Origin: Acidobacteriota bacterium
GTDB lineage: Bacteria; Acidobacteriota; Vicinamibacteria; Marinacidobacterales; Marinacidobacteraceae
DNA: 64,000 bases
Direction of reading: 5' to 3'
Assembly: GCA_022826825.1 (NCBI GenBank)
Contig: JAJDUD010000021.1
Location: 20,646-84,645 of the forward strand
Part shown: piece after piece, positions 23,140-33,340 of the stretch
Layout: each line of letters opens with the position of its first letter
Numbering within the stretch: position 1 is the first letter of the stretch
The notes under the pieces: model-generated
The model's input: the letters and a program-made list of their open reading frames with translations, nothing else
The model's database searches: none
What the model was told of the DNA's origin: nothing
Made by a program: the position numbers and the translations under genes

Positions 23140-24714
23140 TCAGCCCGGCCGCGGCAGCCGGGGCACGTTGAGCGGACTCGCTTCCAGCACCTGACCCCAG
23201 ATCCGGCGGCCGACCGCGTCGGCCTCCCGGAGGAGGTTCTCCTCGTCCATGGTGAGGACCGTGCGGTCGCGCATGACGAACTGGCCGTCCACCATGACCG
23301 ACTCGATATCGCCCGGGTGGCCGCTGTGCACCAGCGCGGAGATGAACCGCCCCGCCGGCACCAAGTGGGCCCGGAGCGTGTTCACCACCAGGAGGTCGGC
23401 CTTCTTCCCGACTTCCAGGGTGCCGAGGTCGTCGGCCTGGTTGACGGCCTGCGCACCCCCCTGGGTCGCGTCCGCGAGCACGTCCTCCGGCTGGGGCGAA
23501 AGGCCCGGTACCTCGTCGCCGTCGCGGTTCCGCCGGATCCGCTCGGTCAGCATGGCGATCCGCATCACCTCGAAGACGTCGTTCGTGTTGTTGTCGGTGC
23601 CGAGCGCGATGGGGCAGCCCGCCGCCCGCAGTTCCGGAATGGGGGGGCTGATGCCGCGGTTCGAGGCCATCCCCGCCTGGTGCGCGATGATGGTCCCCGA
23701 CCGGCCGAGCAGCATGACCTCCTCGTGGTTCACGTAACGGGCGTGCGCCGCGAAGAGCCGCGGTCCGAGGAAGCCGTGCCGGTCCAGGTACGTCGTCGGA
23801 CGGATCCCGTGGTGCAGGACCATGAACTCGTACTCGGCGCGGCTCTGGTTCAGGTGGATCGTGTAGCCGAGGTCGTGGGTCTCGGCGAAATCGCGCACCG
23901 CCTGCAGCAGTTGGGGGGACGAGGTTTCGGCGAGCGACGCCGCCGGGAACACCGAGATCCGGCCGTTCCGCGCCCCGTGCCATTCGTCGAAGAGGTCGCT
24001 GATGCGCTGCATCCCCTCATCGAGGAGCCGCTCCGAGAACCGGGGCGTCTCGCTGACCGCCTCGGCCATCGCCCGCGTGGACACCGGGCCGGGCACGTTC
24101 TCGGTGTCGCGGATCCCTTCCGCGAGCACGCAACGGAGTCCCGAGTCGGCGAGCACCCCGGCCTGCCGCTGGACGTTCCCGGTGTACTCGACGATGGTGG
24201 TGGTCCCGGTGCGGATGGCCTCGAGCGCCGCGACCTGCACCATGAGGTTGCCTTCCTCGCCCTCGAGGAGGCCGGCGGGCGAAAGCGCGAGGTTCGCGGT
24301 GTTCGGGAAGCCGAAGTCCTCGTTGAAGCCGCGCGCGATCACCGCCCGCATGTGGGCATGGGTGTTGACGAGGCCCGGTACCAGGGCGCGGTGGCGGCCG
24401 TCGTACCGCTCGGCGCCGGGAGAGTCGGCGAGGACCGCATCGGTGGGCCCGATCGCCGCGATCCGGCCGTCCTGGACCGCGAGCGCCACGTCGTCCTGGA
24501 CGGCGTCCGGGTTCGCGACGGTGGTGTTCGTGAAGACGACGGCGCCTGCCTGCGCTGCAGGCGCGCCTGTCGCTGCCCGCGCGTCGGCCCGCAGGCCGCC
24601 GGACGCCAGCGCCGCCGCGCCGGCCCCGGCGAGCACTTGCCGGCGGGTGAGCCCGCCGGCGGACTGGGAGGAGCGCGGCGCCTGCGCCGCACTCTGGCCT
24701 TTGGTGGTCGCCAT
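23140..24714 (-). CDS. Tat-exported amidohydrolase of the TRZ/ATZ (chlorohydrolase/SAH-deaminase-like) family
   Basis: A 524-residue protein with a twin-arginine signal (LTRRQVLAGAGAAALASGG) followed by an Ala-rich region. The amidohydrolase domain starts near residue 60. Metal-ligand motifs are visible: NTHAHM (HxH), an intermediate His in YTIHLNQSRAEYE, AHARYVNHEE and LGTDNN (Asp). The layout GLVNTHAHM...AHARYV...LGTDN matches the TRZ/ATZ deaminases and chlorohydrolases. The substrate is unknown. Folded-state export by Tat fits a metalloenzyme. A GGGAGG 8 bases upstream supports ATG at 24714. It is divergent from the TolB-like gene at 24773. Confidence 0.85.
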   Translation of the reverse strand: MATTKGQSAAQAPRSSQSAGGLTRRQVLAGAGAAALASGGLRADARAATGAPAAQAGAVVFTNTTVANPDAVQDDVALAVQDGRIAAIGPTDAVLADSPGAERYDGRHRALVPGLVNTHAHMRAVIARGFNEDFGFPNTANLALSPAGLLEGEEGNLMVQVAALEAIRTGTTTIVEYTGNVQRQAGVLADSGLRCVLAEGIRDTENVPGPVSTRAMAEAVSETPRFSERLLDEGMQRISDLFDEWHGARNGRISVFPAASLAETSSPQLLQAVRDFAETHDLGYTIHLNQSRAEYEFMVLHHGIRPTTYLDRHGFLGPRLFAAHARYVNHEEVMLLGRSGTIIAHQAGMASNRGISPPIPELRAAGCPIALGTDNNTNDVFEVMRIAMLTERIRRNRDGDEVPGLSPQPEDVLADATQGGAQAVNQADDLGTLEVGKKADLLVVNTLRAHLVPAGRFISALVHSGHPGDIESVMVDGQFVMRDRTVLTMDEENLLREADAVGRRIWGQVLEASPLNVPRLPRPG

Positions 24715-24760
24715 GGTGAGGACCTCCCTCGGAGAAAAGGGTATCTCCGCCGGTCCCTCA

Positions 24761-24766
24761 TACGAT
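24761..24766 (+). promoter_or_regulatory. -10 element TACGAT, leaderless lipoprotein gene
   Basis: TACGAT is followed by 6 nt and the ATG at 24773, with no Shine-Dalgarno. The same bases lie within the 58-bp divergent region that must also hold the amidohydrolase promoter, so the two promoters probably overlap. Confidence 0.5.
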
Positions 24767-24772
24767 TCCCCC

Positions 24773-26557
24773 ATGCGCGGGATTCGTCACCTCGGTTGGG
24801 CCTCCGCTCTCCTGTTGGGCGCCTGTGGCTCCGACGCCCCGGAGCGCGGCACGCTGCCGCCGCTCCACTACCTCGCCACCGCCGATCAGGCCGGTCCGGT
24901 CGCCTACCGGGATCCGGTGGGGGCGATTTCTCCCGACGGGAACTGGCTCGCGACACTGGAACGCGGCCAGGTCCGCTTCGCCCCGACAGCGGGCGGCGCC
25001 GTCCAGCGGATCGGCCCGGCCACCGCGTCCATCCGCTACCTCACCTGGCTGCCGGACAGCCGCCGGGTGCTGGTGCACGAGAACGTGTTTGACCGCAGCC
25101 GCCAGGAGTGGTGGATCTACGACCGGGCCGACGGCAGCCGGACGCCGCTCTGGCCCGACCGTCCCGCGGACGCCGCGCCCCCGACGGGCTCGCTGGTCGA
25201 GCTGAGCTGGTCGGCGGACGGGTCGGCCATCGCCGGCGTGACCCGCGCGGACGGCGTTTCGACCCTGTGGGTCATCGACGCCGCGGGGGCGAACGCCGCG
25301 CCGCGGGCCAGCGGCGACCGCCTGTCCTTTCCCGCCTGGTCTCCCGACGGGCGGATCGCCTGCCTCGTCCGCACCGGCGATCGCCAGGGGCTGCATCTCC
25401 CCTGCTCGGCGCCCGAGCCGCTCTTCGACGATCAGGAAGCCTACGGGCGCATCGCCTTCTCACCCGACGGCGAGTGGGTGATCTACGGCGTCCCCGGCGA
25501 GGGCGGCTTCCTCGACCTCTGGATGCGGCGGGTGAGCGGCGGCCGCCGCACCCGGCTCTCCGGCTTCGCGCGGGACGCCTACGCACCGTCGGTGGGCGCG
25601 GGGGGAGAGGTCGTCTTCAAGAGCCAGGACTACCGCGTCTTCCTCGCCACGGCTCCGGCGGAGGGCGGCCCGTCCGAACCGCTGACCGCCTTCCAGTCGG
25701 AGACGCCGACCTGGAGCCCGGACGGCAGCGAGATCGCCTTCACCTTCGGGAGCTGGCGGCACGTGACCGACGACATCCACTACCCGGACATCGCCCAGCA
25801 TCTCGGCACGGTCCCGGTGAACGTCGAGGCGCCGCACTCGGGGCCCCGGCGCATCGTGCGGCAGTCCTACTCCGAGGACCAGGGCATGCAGTGGTCCCCG
25901 AACGGGCGCTGGATCGTCTTCCACACCCACGAGGAGTCCGACGACATCTGGCTGATGGCGGCCGACGGCACCGGGGCCCACCAGATCAGCGTCGACGGCC
26001 ACGAGACCGGCTGGGCGCGCTGGTCCCCGGACGGCCGCTTCGTGGTCTTCACCAGCTACCGGCGCGACGAGGCCGGCGCCCGGCACGGCGGGCTCTACGT
26101 GATCGGGGTGGACCAGGAGACCGGCGGGATCACGGTGCCGCAGGTCCAGGTGCCGCTCGAGGGCTTCACGGAGGACGTGATCCAGGCGGAGTGGGCGGAC
26201 GCCGGCGAGACGCTGCTCTTCGAGTCGGCGGCGGCGATCGGCCGGAAGAGCCTCTGGACGGTGTCCCGGGAGGGCGGCGAGCCCGCCCGCTTCCACGAGT
26301 TCGGCTCCGACCAGATCCACTCCGGGATCGGTGTGTCCCCGGACGGCCAGTGGGCGGCCTACGTGGACCGGGCCCCGGACGGCTTCTTCCAGATCTTCCG
26401 GGTCCCGGTGGGCGGCGGCGAAGCCGAACAGGTCACGTCGGACCCGACCCACAAGACCCAGCCCGCCTGGTCACCGCTCGGCGACCGGATCGCCTTCACG
26501 GTCTTCAGCTACCGCGCCCACTTCTGGCGGATCCAGCCGTTCTCGCTCCGGCGCTGA
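24773..26557 (+). CDS. PD40/TolB-type beta-propeller lipoprotein
   Basis: A 594-residue predicted lipoprotein, lipobox LGAC at about residues 15-18. It is packed with PD40 blades: ISPDGNWLATLE, WSADGSAIAGV, WSPDGRIACLV, FSPDGEWVIYGV, WSPDGSEIAFTFG, WSPNGRWIVFH, WSPDGRFVVFTS, VSPDGQWAAYVD and WSPLGDRIAFTV. This implies a complete propeller, probably two fused domains. Unlike dipeptidyl peptidase IV relatives it has no C-terminal alpha/beta-hydrolase domain. Likely periplasmic; it could act as a binding or scaffolding protein. It is divergent from the Tat amidohydrolase. Confidence 0.8.
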   Translation: MRGIRHLGWASALLLGACGSDAPERGTLPPLHYLATADQAGPVAYRDPVGAISPDGNWLATLERGQVRFAPTAGGAVQRIGPATASIRYLTWLPDSRRVLVHENVFDRSRQEWWIYDRADGSRTPLWPDRPADAAPPTGSLVELSWSADGSAIAGVTRADGVSTLWVIDAAGANAAPRASGDRLSFPAWSPDGRIACLVRTGDRQGLHLPCSAPEPLFDDQEAYGRIAFSPDGEWVIYGVPGEGGFLDLWMRRVSGGRRTRLSGFARDAYAPSVGAGGEVVFKSQDYRVFLATAPAEGGPSEPLTAFQSETPTWSPDGSEIAFTFGSWRHVTDDIHYPDIAQHLGTVPVNVEAPHSGPRRIVRQSYSEDQGMQWSPNGRWIVFHTHEESDDIWLMAADGTGAHQISVDGHETGWARWSPDGRFVVFTSYRRDEAGARHGGLYVIGVDQETGGITVPQVQVPLEGFTEDVIQAEWADAGETLLFESAAAIGRKSLWTVSREGGEPARFHEFGSDQIHSGIGVSPDGQWAAYVDRAPDGFFQIFRVPVGGGEAEQVTSDPTHKTQPAWSPLGDRIAFTVFSYRAHFWRIQPFSLRR

Positions 26558-26582
26558 GGCGCCGCAGGGTCGTTCGCTCTCG

Positions 26583-27446
26583 TTACCACGAGATAGCGAA
26601 CTTCTGCTTCATCGCCGGCGTCCTCACCCAGGGTTCACCGGGCAGGTTGTCGACGAGAGTTACGAACACCCGGCGAAACGGTTCGCCCTTCGCCTCCCTC
26701 GCGAGGGTGTCGGCCTGAGCGGCGGGCAACAAGGGGCGCACATCGAGCAGGAAGCGTGGATTCGCCAGCTTGGCGAACATGCGTTCGTGGGCCTGCGCCC
26801 GTGAGATGGCTTGGCCCGCAGCGGCCAGATACTGTCCGAGAATCTTGACGATCCGATGGACATCGAGGCCTTCAAAGACACCGAGCGCGTGCGCGAGGTC
26901 ATAGAGATCGCGCCCTTTGTCACGCTGCAGCAGGGCGCGCAGCTTCGTCGCCAGCATTTCCTCGCGCGAGAACGTGGGGACGGTCGTTTCGCCCAGGAAC
27001 CACGGATTCGCGACCATCAGCGGCCGCGTCGTCGGTTCATCGAAAGCATGGATCTCACGGGTGTTGATCTCGATCTTCAGCCGGATCGGCACGCCGCTCG
27101 TGTCCTCGGCCTCGACCCGGAACCGAAGCTTTGGCGCTACGGAGCTCTGATCGAACCGCGCCGGCCCCAGCCACGGTTCCAGAACGGTACGCAACCGATC
27201 CAGGATCGGACCGATCGGACCCGTGGCGGTGCGGACCAGATCAATGTCCTCCGAATAGCGCATCGGCTCGGGAAAGTGCAGCTTGTTGAGCGCCGTTCCG
27301 CCTCGAAACCGCAATGCGCCGCGTAGCAGTTCGTCCGAGAAGATCTCTACCAGAGCGCGGCTGATGATGAGATCCTGCTCGACCTGTCGCGGATCCGCCC
27401 ACGGCACCACGTTGCCCCAGGCGATGATGTTCTGGGCCGGAATCAC
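26583..27446 (-). CDS. abiEii: AbiEii-type nucleotidyltransferase toxin
   Basis: A 287-residue protein of the AbiEii/AbiGii toxin family (type IV toxin-antitoxin; known members modify tRNA 3' ends or otherwise block growth). Family motifs are present: GGTALNK at 49-55 and RYSEDIDL at 63-70 with the paired acidic residues (DxD), then the conserved EEMLATKLRALLQRDKGRDLYDL segment. GTG at 27446 overlaps the antitoxin stop as GTGA, so the pair is translationally coupled. All recognisable motifs look intact. Confidence 0.9.
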   Translation of the reverse strand: MIPAQNIIAWGNVVPWADPRQVEQDLIISRALVEIFSDELLRGALRFRGGTALNKLHFPEPMRYSEDIDLVRTATGPIGPILDRLRTVLEPWLGPARFDQSSVAPKLRFRVEAEDTSGVPIRLKIEINTREIHAFDEPTTRPLMVANPWFLGETTVPTFSREEMLATKLRALLQRDKGRDLYDLAHALGVFEGLDVHRIVKILGQYLAAAGQAISRAQAHERMFAKLANPRFLLDVRPLLPAAQADTLAREAKGEPFRRVFVTLVDNLPGEPWVRTPAMKQKFAISW

Positions 27447-28270
27447 GCGTCGGACTCCGGTGCCCGTCGTACCACGACACGCCAACGGGGATCCCGCGTC
27501 AGCGGTGGACTCTGGAAGTCCGGATCGGTCCCCTCCTGCCGGTCGAGCTCGGTCCAGGGCAGCGGTCCTCGCGACCGCAAGACCTCCTGCATTCCCCCCG
27601 TCAGGGCGCCATGGCCGAGATGTTCCAACAGGTGGCCCAGGCGCTGCACGACCGGCCTCTCAACCGACTCCGAGAGGGTGCCGAGTTGGGCAGGAGCGAT
27701 CTTCGGTGCGAGTTCCGCGAGAACCGTGACGATCCTGTCGAGACCACCGGACGCCTGCGGATATCGCAGGAGATCGAGGGCAGTCAGGGCGGCCGAGGAC
27801 ACGTTCATCACCCCGGTATCCGCCTTGCGCGATTCGACCCCAGCCGCCACGGGCCCCAGATCCTTGCGGAAATAGAAGACGATCAGACTGCGTCCCGCAC
27901 GGATGTTCGGAAGACGCTTCGCCGAGACGACCTGAAACTCCATGACCGCCTGATGAGTCGCTCCGTGGAACTCTGCCGCCTTCAGGAGCCCGACGTAGTA
28001 ATCCTGCCTTTCGTGCCGCATGAGCGCATCGACGTACCAGGTCGGTGGCGGCGCCCCCCAGACCGCAAATTGCGGGGGGACGACCACGTAGAACCCCTGC
28101 CGCGGATTCAGGAGCGCCTCCCGACGCTGCAACCGCTCAGCGGCATCCAGGAACGCACCGTGTCCGATCCCGAGCGCCTCCTGGGCTTCTTCGGCGGTGA
28201 ACACCGTCCGCCCCGCGGAGAGCAGACCGCTGACGTAGGCTGACAGGGCGGACCTTCTGTCGTGAATCAT
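27443..28270 (-). CDS. abiEi: AbiEi-type antitoxin / transcriptional regulator
   Basis: A 275-residue partner of AbiEii. The N-terminal winged-HTH region is VFTAEEAQEALGIGHGAFLDAAERLQRREALLNPRQGFYVVVP, followed by the AbiEi domain (PPTWYVDALMRHERQDYYVGLLKAAEFHG, then VMEFQVV and a DLLRYPQASGGLDRIVTVLAELAPKI segment). AbiEi proteins repress their own operon by binding inverted repeats and counteract the toxin without direct contact. The start ATG at 28270 follows an AT-rich region with TAATAT about 30 nt upstream. Confidence 0.88.
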   Translation of the reverse strand: MIHDRRSALSAYVSGLLSAGRTVFTAEEAQEALGIGHGAFLDAAERLQRREALLNPRQGFYVVVPPQFAVWGAPPPTWYVDALMRHERQDYYVGLLKAAEFHGATHQAVMEFQVVSAKRLPNIRAGRSLIVFYFRKDLGPVAAGVESRKADTGVMNVSSAALTALDLLRYPQASGGLDRIVTVLAELAPKIAPAQLGTLSESVERPVVQRLGHLLEHLGHGALTGGMQEVLRSRGPLPWTELDRQEGTDPDFQSPPLTRDPRWRVVVRRAPESDA

Positions 28271-28394
28271 GTCGGAGAATCCGTGTTTAGCGCGGATATT
28301 ACCCGACGATTCGTTCAGCTGGGATACTCCGTGATCCGGCGTCCGTCCGTGGAATCGACCCGTCCTCGCTGGCGCGCCGAGCCATCGCGCCCGT

Positions 28395-30158
<1,764 letters not shown>

Positions 30159-30220
30159 GGTGTCAGCGGGTCACCCGGGAAGTATGGGAGGCTTGTTGTC
30201 GATTATCATCATCAGCACCG

Positions 30221-30550
30221 ATGACACCGGCCAACGATCGGCTCCACGGCCATCTGGACCTTCTGATCCTCTCGTCGCTCGCCGGCGGCCCGATGCACGG
30301 CTGGGCGATCGCGCAGCGGCTTGGAATCCTGTCGGACCGGGTGTTCGAGGTCGGACAGGGTTCCATCTATCCCGCGCTGCGCCGGCTGGAAGCGGCCGGC
30401 CGGATCAGTGCGAAGGTGGCCGTGTCCGAGGCGGGACGGAGGGCGCGGTTCTACTCGCTCACCGCCGCCGGACGGCGGCAGCTCGAGGCGGAACGCGACG
30501 AATGGATCGACTTCGCCGCGGCGGTCCAGCGAGTGCTGGACGCCGTTTAG
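30221..30550 (+). CDS. PadR-family transcriptional regulator
   Basis: A 109-residue winged-helix protein: LDLLILSSLAGGPMHGWAIAQRLGI, VGQGSIYPALRRLEAAGRISA, RRARFYSLTAAGRRQLEAE. This is the PadR-like pattern commonly found directly before ADOP-type permease genes, where it presumably controls them. A TATCAT hexamer lies 11 nt before the ATG. The next gene begins 3 bases after its stop. Confidence 0.93.
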   Translation: MTPANDRLHGHLDLLILSSLAGGPMHGWAIAQRLGILSDRVFEVGQGSIYPALRRLEAAGRISAKVAVSEAGRRARFYSLTAAGRRQLEAERDEWIDFAAAVQRVLDAV

Positions 30551-30553
30551 GCG

Positions 30554-33214
30554 TTGCCGAGCCCGGCATTCGTTCGCCGGCTCGGGCTGCTGCTCCGTGG
30601 CCGGCGGGCGGAGCGCGAACTCGCCCAGGAGATGGAACTCCACCTCGAGCTGCTCGAAGCACAGCTCCTGGAGCAGGGGCTGGATCCCCGGGAGGCCCGG
30701 CGTCGAGCCCGCATCGCGTTCGGTTCGCGCGAGTCCTTCCGCGCGGAGGCCCGCGATGCGCCCGGGTTCGTCCGAACCCGCGCGTTGCTCGCGGATGCCC
30801 ACCATGCGGTGAGAGCTCTCTGCAGGAACCCCGGGTTTGCCCTCGTCGCCGTGGCGACTCTCGCCCTGGGGATCGGAGCCACGATCGCGATCTTCAGCGT
30901 GTTGAGCGCGATGCTGTTGCGGCCGGTGCCTTTTCCGGAGGGCCACCGGGTCGTGAGTCTGGCGTGGAACCACGGCGACTACGTCTCCCCCAGTCTGAGT
31001 TCGGCCAAGTTCGCGTACTGGCGGGAGCACACCAGCTCGTTCGAAGCGATCGGGAGTTGGCAACCGTTTTTCGGCCGGGTGGGCGAGGCCGGCGAAATCA
31101 CCGGCGCCCAGGGTCTTCGGGTAACGGATGGGTTCTTCCGCGTCCTCGGCATGCGACCCACCGTGGGTCGCGCCTTTACGGAGGACGAGCACCGGTCCGG
31201 AGGAGCCCGGGTCGCGCTGGTATCCCCGGACTTCTGGCGGAGGCACTTCGGCGCGTCGGTGGATGTGTCCGGTCGCGTCTCGATCAGCGTTGAGGAAGAG
31301 CGCTACGCCGTCGTGGGACTGCTTCCCGAGGACTTCACCTTCCCCTACGTGGCGAGACCCGTGGAGATCGTCGTCCCCACCGAGGTGTCCGTCGACCCGG
31401 AAGACGAAGCCCAGAACTGGACGACGATCGCGAGGCTTGGCGCCGGCGTCGCGATGCGTGACGCCCGGACCGAGGTGGTCTGGCTCAATCACGGATTCAA
31501 GGCGGCGTATCCGCAGCAGGCCGGCGAACAGGAACCGGGAATCATGCTCGGGTCCTTCGGCGAGCTGTACGCCGGGCGAACGGCGAACGCGATCTGGATC
31601 CTGATGGGCGCGGTCGCCGCCGTCCTCCTGATCGCCTGCGCCAATGTGGGGAGCCTGTTCCTCGCCAGAGCGCTTCGGCGCCGCCAGGAGCTGGCGATCC
31701 ACAACGCCCTCGGCGCCACCGAGAGCCGGATCCTTCGACTGGGCGTGGTGGAGGCCCTCGTGGTCGCTTCCGCCGCGGGGGCCGTCGGCGCGGTCCTCGC
31801 GGTCCGGGGGGCGGGCGTGCTCATAGCGCTGGCGCCGGTCCGGCTCCCGCTCACCGGCGCGATCGCGGTCGACTGGAGAGTCGGAGCGTTCGCCATCGGC
31901 ATCTCGCTGGCCGCTTCCGTCGCGGTGGGCCTGATCGGCGCGTGGCCCGGGGTTCGCGGCGGACCGTGGCGGGCGCTGCGCCGGGATTCCCGGACCACGA
32001 CCGGCTCGGGTCGGTTGCAGGAGGCGCTGCTGTGCGGACAGGCGGCGCTCTCGATGATCCTCCTCGTGGGAGCCGGCCTGCTCTTCGGCACGTGGTCGAA
32101 CCTCAGACGGGTCGACCCGGGGTTCGACCCCGATGCCCTCGTAGCCGCGCAACTGGCGATCCGGCCGCCCACGTACGACACCTCCGAGCGACTCGATCAG
32201 TTCGCTCGGGGAGTGATCGAAGCGGTGCGCGCCGGGGGCGTCGGCGTCGTCGCGGGCGCGAGCAGTCTTCCCTTCGAACGGGGCCTGAACCTTCCGATTT
32301 CGATCACGGGGCGGGACGAGTTCGGCGGCTCCGTCGAGCTGCGCACCGTGACCCCGGGCTACTTCCGGACGCTGGCCATTCCGTTGATCCGCGGTCGATC
32401 CTTCACAGCGATGGACGTCCGTGGCGCCGTCCCGGTGGCCATTGTCAATGAGACGTTCGCACGCAGGTACTTTCCGGAAGGCAACGCAATCGGACAGCGG
32501 ATCGATCTCGGACGGCTGGGCAACGTGACTCGCTATCCGTCCCTGAAGGGACCGGGAAACGTGATCGTCGGGGTCGCCGCCGATGTTCAGGACGTCTCGT
32601 TCCGGACCGCCGTCCGTCGCACGCTGTACCTGCCGCAGGCGCAGGCGCCCGACGTGATCGCCGGCATCCGTCCCACGCTGCCCGTGTTCGTGGTTCGCAG
32701 CAGCCAGCCGCTGGAGCGGATCGAGCGTGCATTCCGACAGGCGACCCGCACCGTGGATCCCACGCTGCCCGCGCCCCGGGTCTTTCCGTTGAGCGAAGCG
32801 GTCGCGGACTCGCTGGCCCGGGAGCGGTTCGGGATGATCCTCGTCTCGCTGTTCGGCGCTCTCGCGCTCATCCTGACCGCGGTCGGCGTCTACAGCACGC
32901 TTGCCCAGGCCGTTCGGGCCCGGCGCCGCGAAATCGGGATCCGCATGGCTGTGGGAGCAAGCGGCGATGCGGTACTGCGACTGATCGTCGTGCGTGGCCT
33001 GATGCCGGTGGCGATCGGGGTCGGCTTCGGGCTCGCGGGCGCCGTGGTCCTCTCGGGCCTGCTGGAGGCGTATCTCTGGGGCGTCACCGGAACCGATGCC
33101 GGAACGCTCGGCATGGCGGCGGTCGGGATCCTCGGGGTGGCGGCCATCGCGTGCTGGATTCCCGCGCGAGAAGCGGCGCGGGTGGATCCCGCGAGGGTCC
33201 TGTCTTCGTCGTAG
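30554..33214 (+). CDS. ADOP-type (MacB/FtsX-like) ABC permease without ATPase
   Basis: An 886-residue permease. The N-terminal helical domain (RRLGLLLRGRRAERELAQEMELHLELL...ARRRARIAFGS) is the ADOP-specific domain. A first MacB periplasmic core follows after helix NPGFALVAVATLALGIGATIAIFSV, then FtsX domains (AIWILMGAVAAVLLIACANVGSLFLARALRRRQELAIHNALGA). A second periplasmic core and the terminal FtsX domain follow (FGALALILTAVGVYSTLAQAVRARRREIGIRMAVGA). No ATPase gene is adjacent, as usual for this orphan group. The start is TTG at 30554. The substrate is unknown; MacB relatives are mechanotransmission exporters. Confidence 0.9.
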   Translation: MPSPAFVRRLGLLLRGRRAERELAQEMELHLELLEAQLLEQGLDPREARRRARIAFGSRESFRAEARDAPGFVRTRALLADAHHAVRALCRNPGFALVAVATLALGIGATIAIFSVLSAMLLRPVPFPEGHRVVSLAWNHGDYVSPSLSSAKFAYWREHTSSFEAIGSWQPFFGRVGEAGEITGAQGLRVTDGFFRVLGMRPTVGRAFTEDEHRSGGARVALVSPDFWRRHFGASVDVSGRVSISVEEERYAVVGLLPEDFTFPYVARPVEIVVPTEVSVDPEDEAQNWTTIARLGAGVAMRDARTEVVWLNHGFKAAYPQQAGEQEPGIMLGSFGELYAGRTANAIWILMGAVAAVLLIACANVGSLFLARALRRRQELAIHNALGATESRILRLGVVEALVVASAAGAVGAVLAVRGAGVLIALAPVRLPLTGAIAVDWRVGAFAIGISLAASVAVGLIGAWPGVRGGPWRALRRDSRTTTGSGRLQEALLCGQAALSMILLVGAGLLFGTWSNLRRVDPGFDPDALVAAQLAIRPPTYDTSERLDQFARGVIEAVRAGGVGVVAGASSLPFERGLNLPISITGRDEFGGSVELRTVTPGYFRTLAIPLIRGRSFTAMDVRGAVPVAIVNETFARRYFPEGNAIGQRIDLGRLGNVTRYPSLKGPGNVIVGVAADVQDVSFRTAVRRTLYLPQAQAPDVIAGIRPTLPVFVVRSSQPLERIERAFRQATRTVDPTLPAPRVFPLSEAVADSLARERFGMILVSLFGALALILTAVGVYSTLAQAVRARRREIGIRMAVGASGDAVLRLIVVRGLMPVAIGVGFGLAGAVVLSGLLEAYLWGVTGTDAGTLGMAAVGILGVAAIACWIPAREAARVDPARVLSSS

Positions 33215-33327
33215 TGCGCGCCGAGCCAGGGTACGAGCCCGCCAGCGGACCGTCTTGCGCGGGAATCAGCCGATAGCCGAAACCCAACCCCTCCCGCAGA
33301 CGGCGCCCGAGCCTCGCCGGTTCTCCA

Positions 33328-33333
33328 TAGAAT
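33328..33333 (+). promoter_or_regulatory. -10 element TAGAAT, leaderless formamidase-like gene
   Basis: TAGAAT ends exactly 7 nt before the ATG at 33341. No Shine-Dalgarno. Confidence 0.5.
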
Positions 33334-33340
33334 CGGTGTC

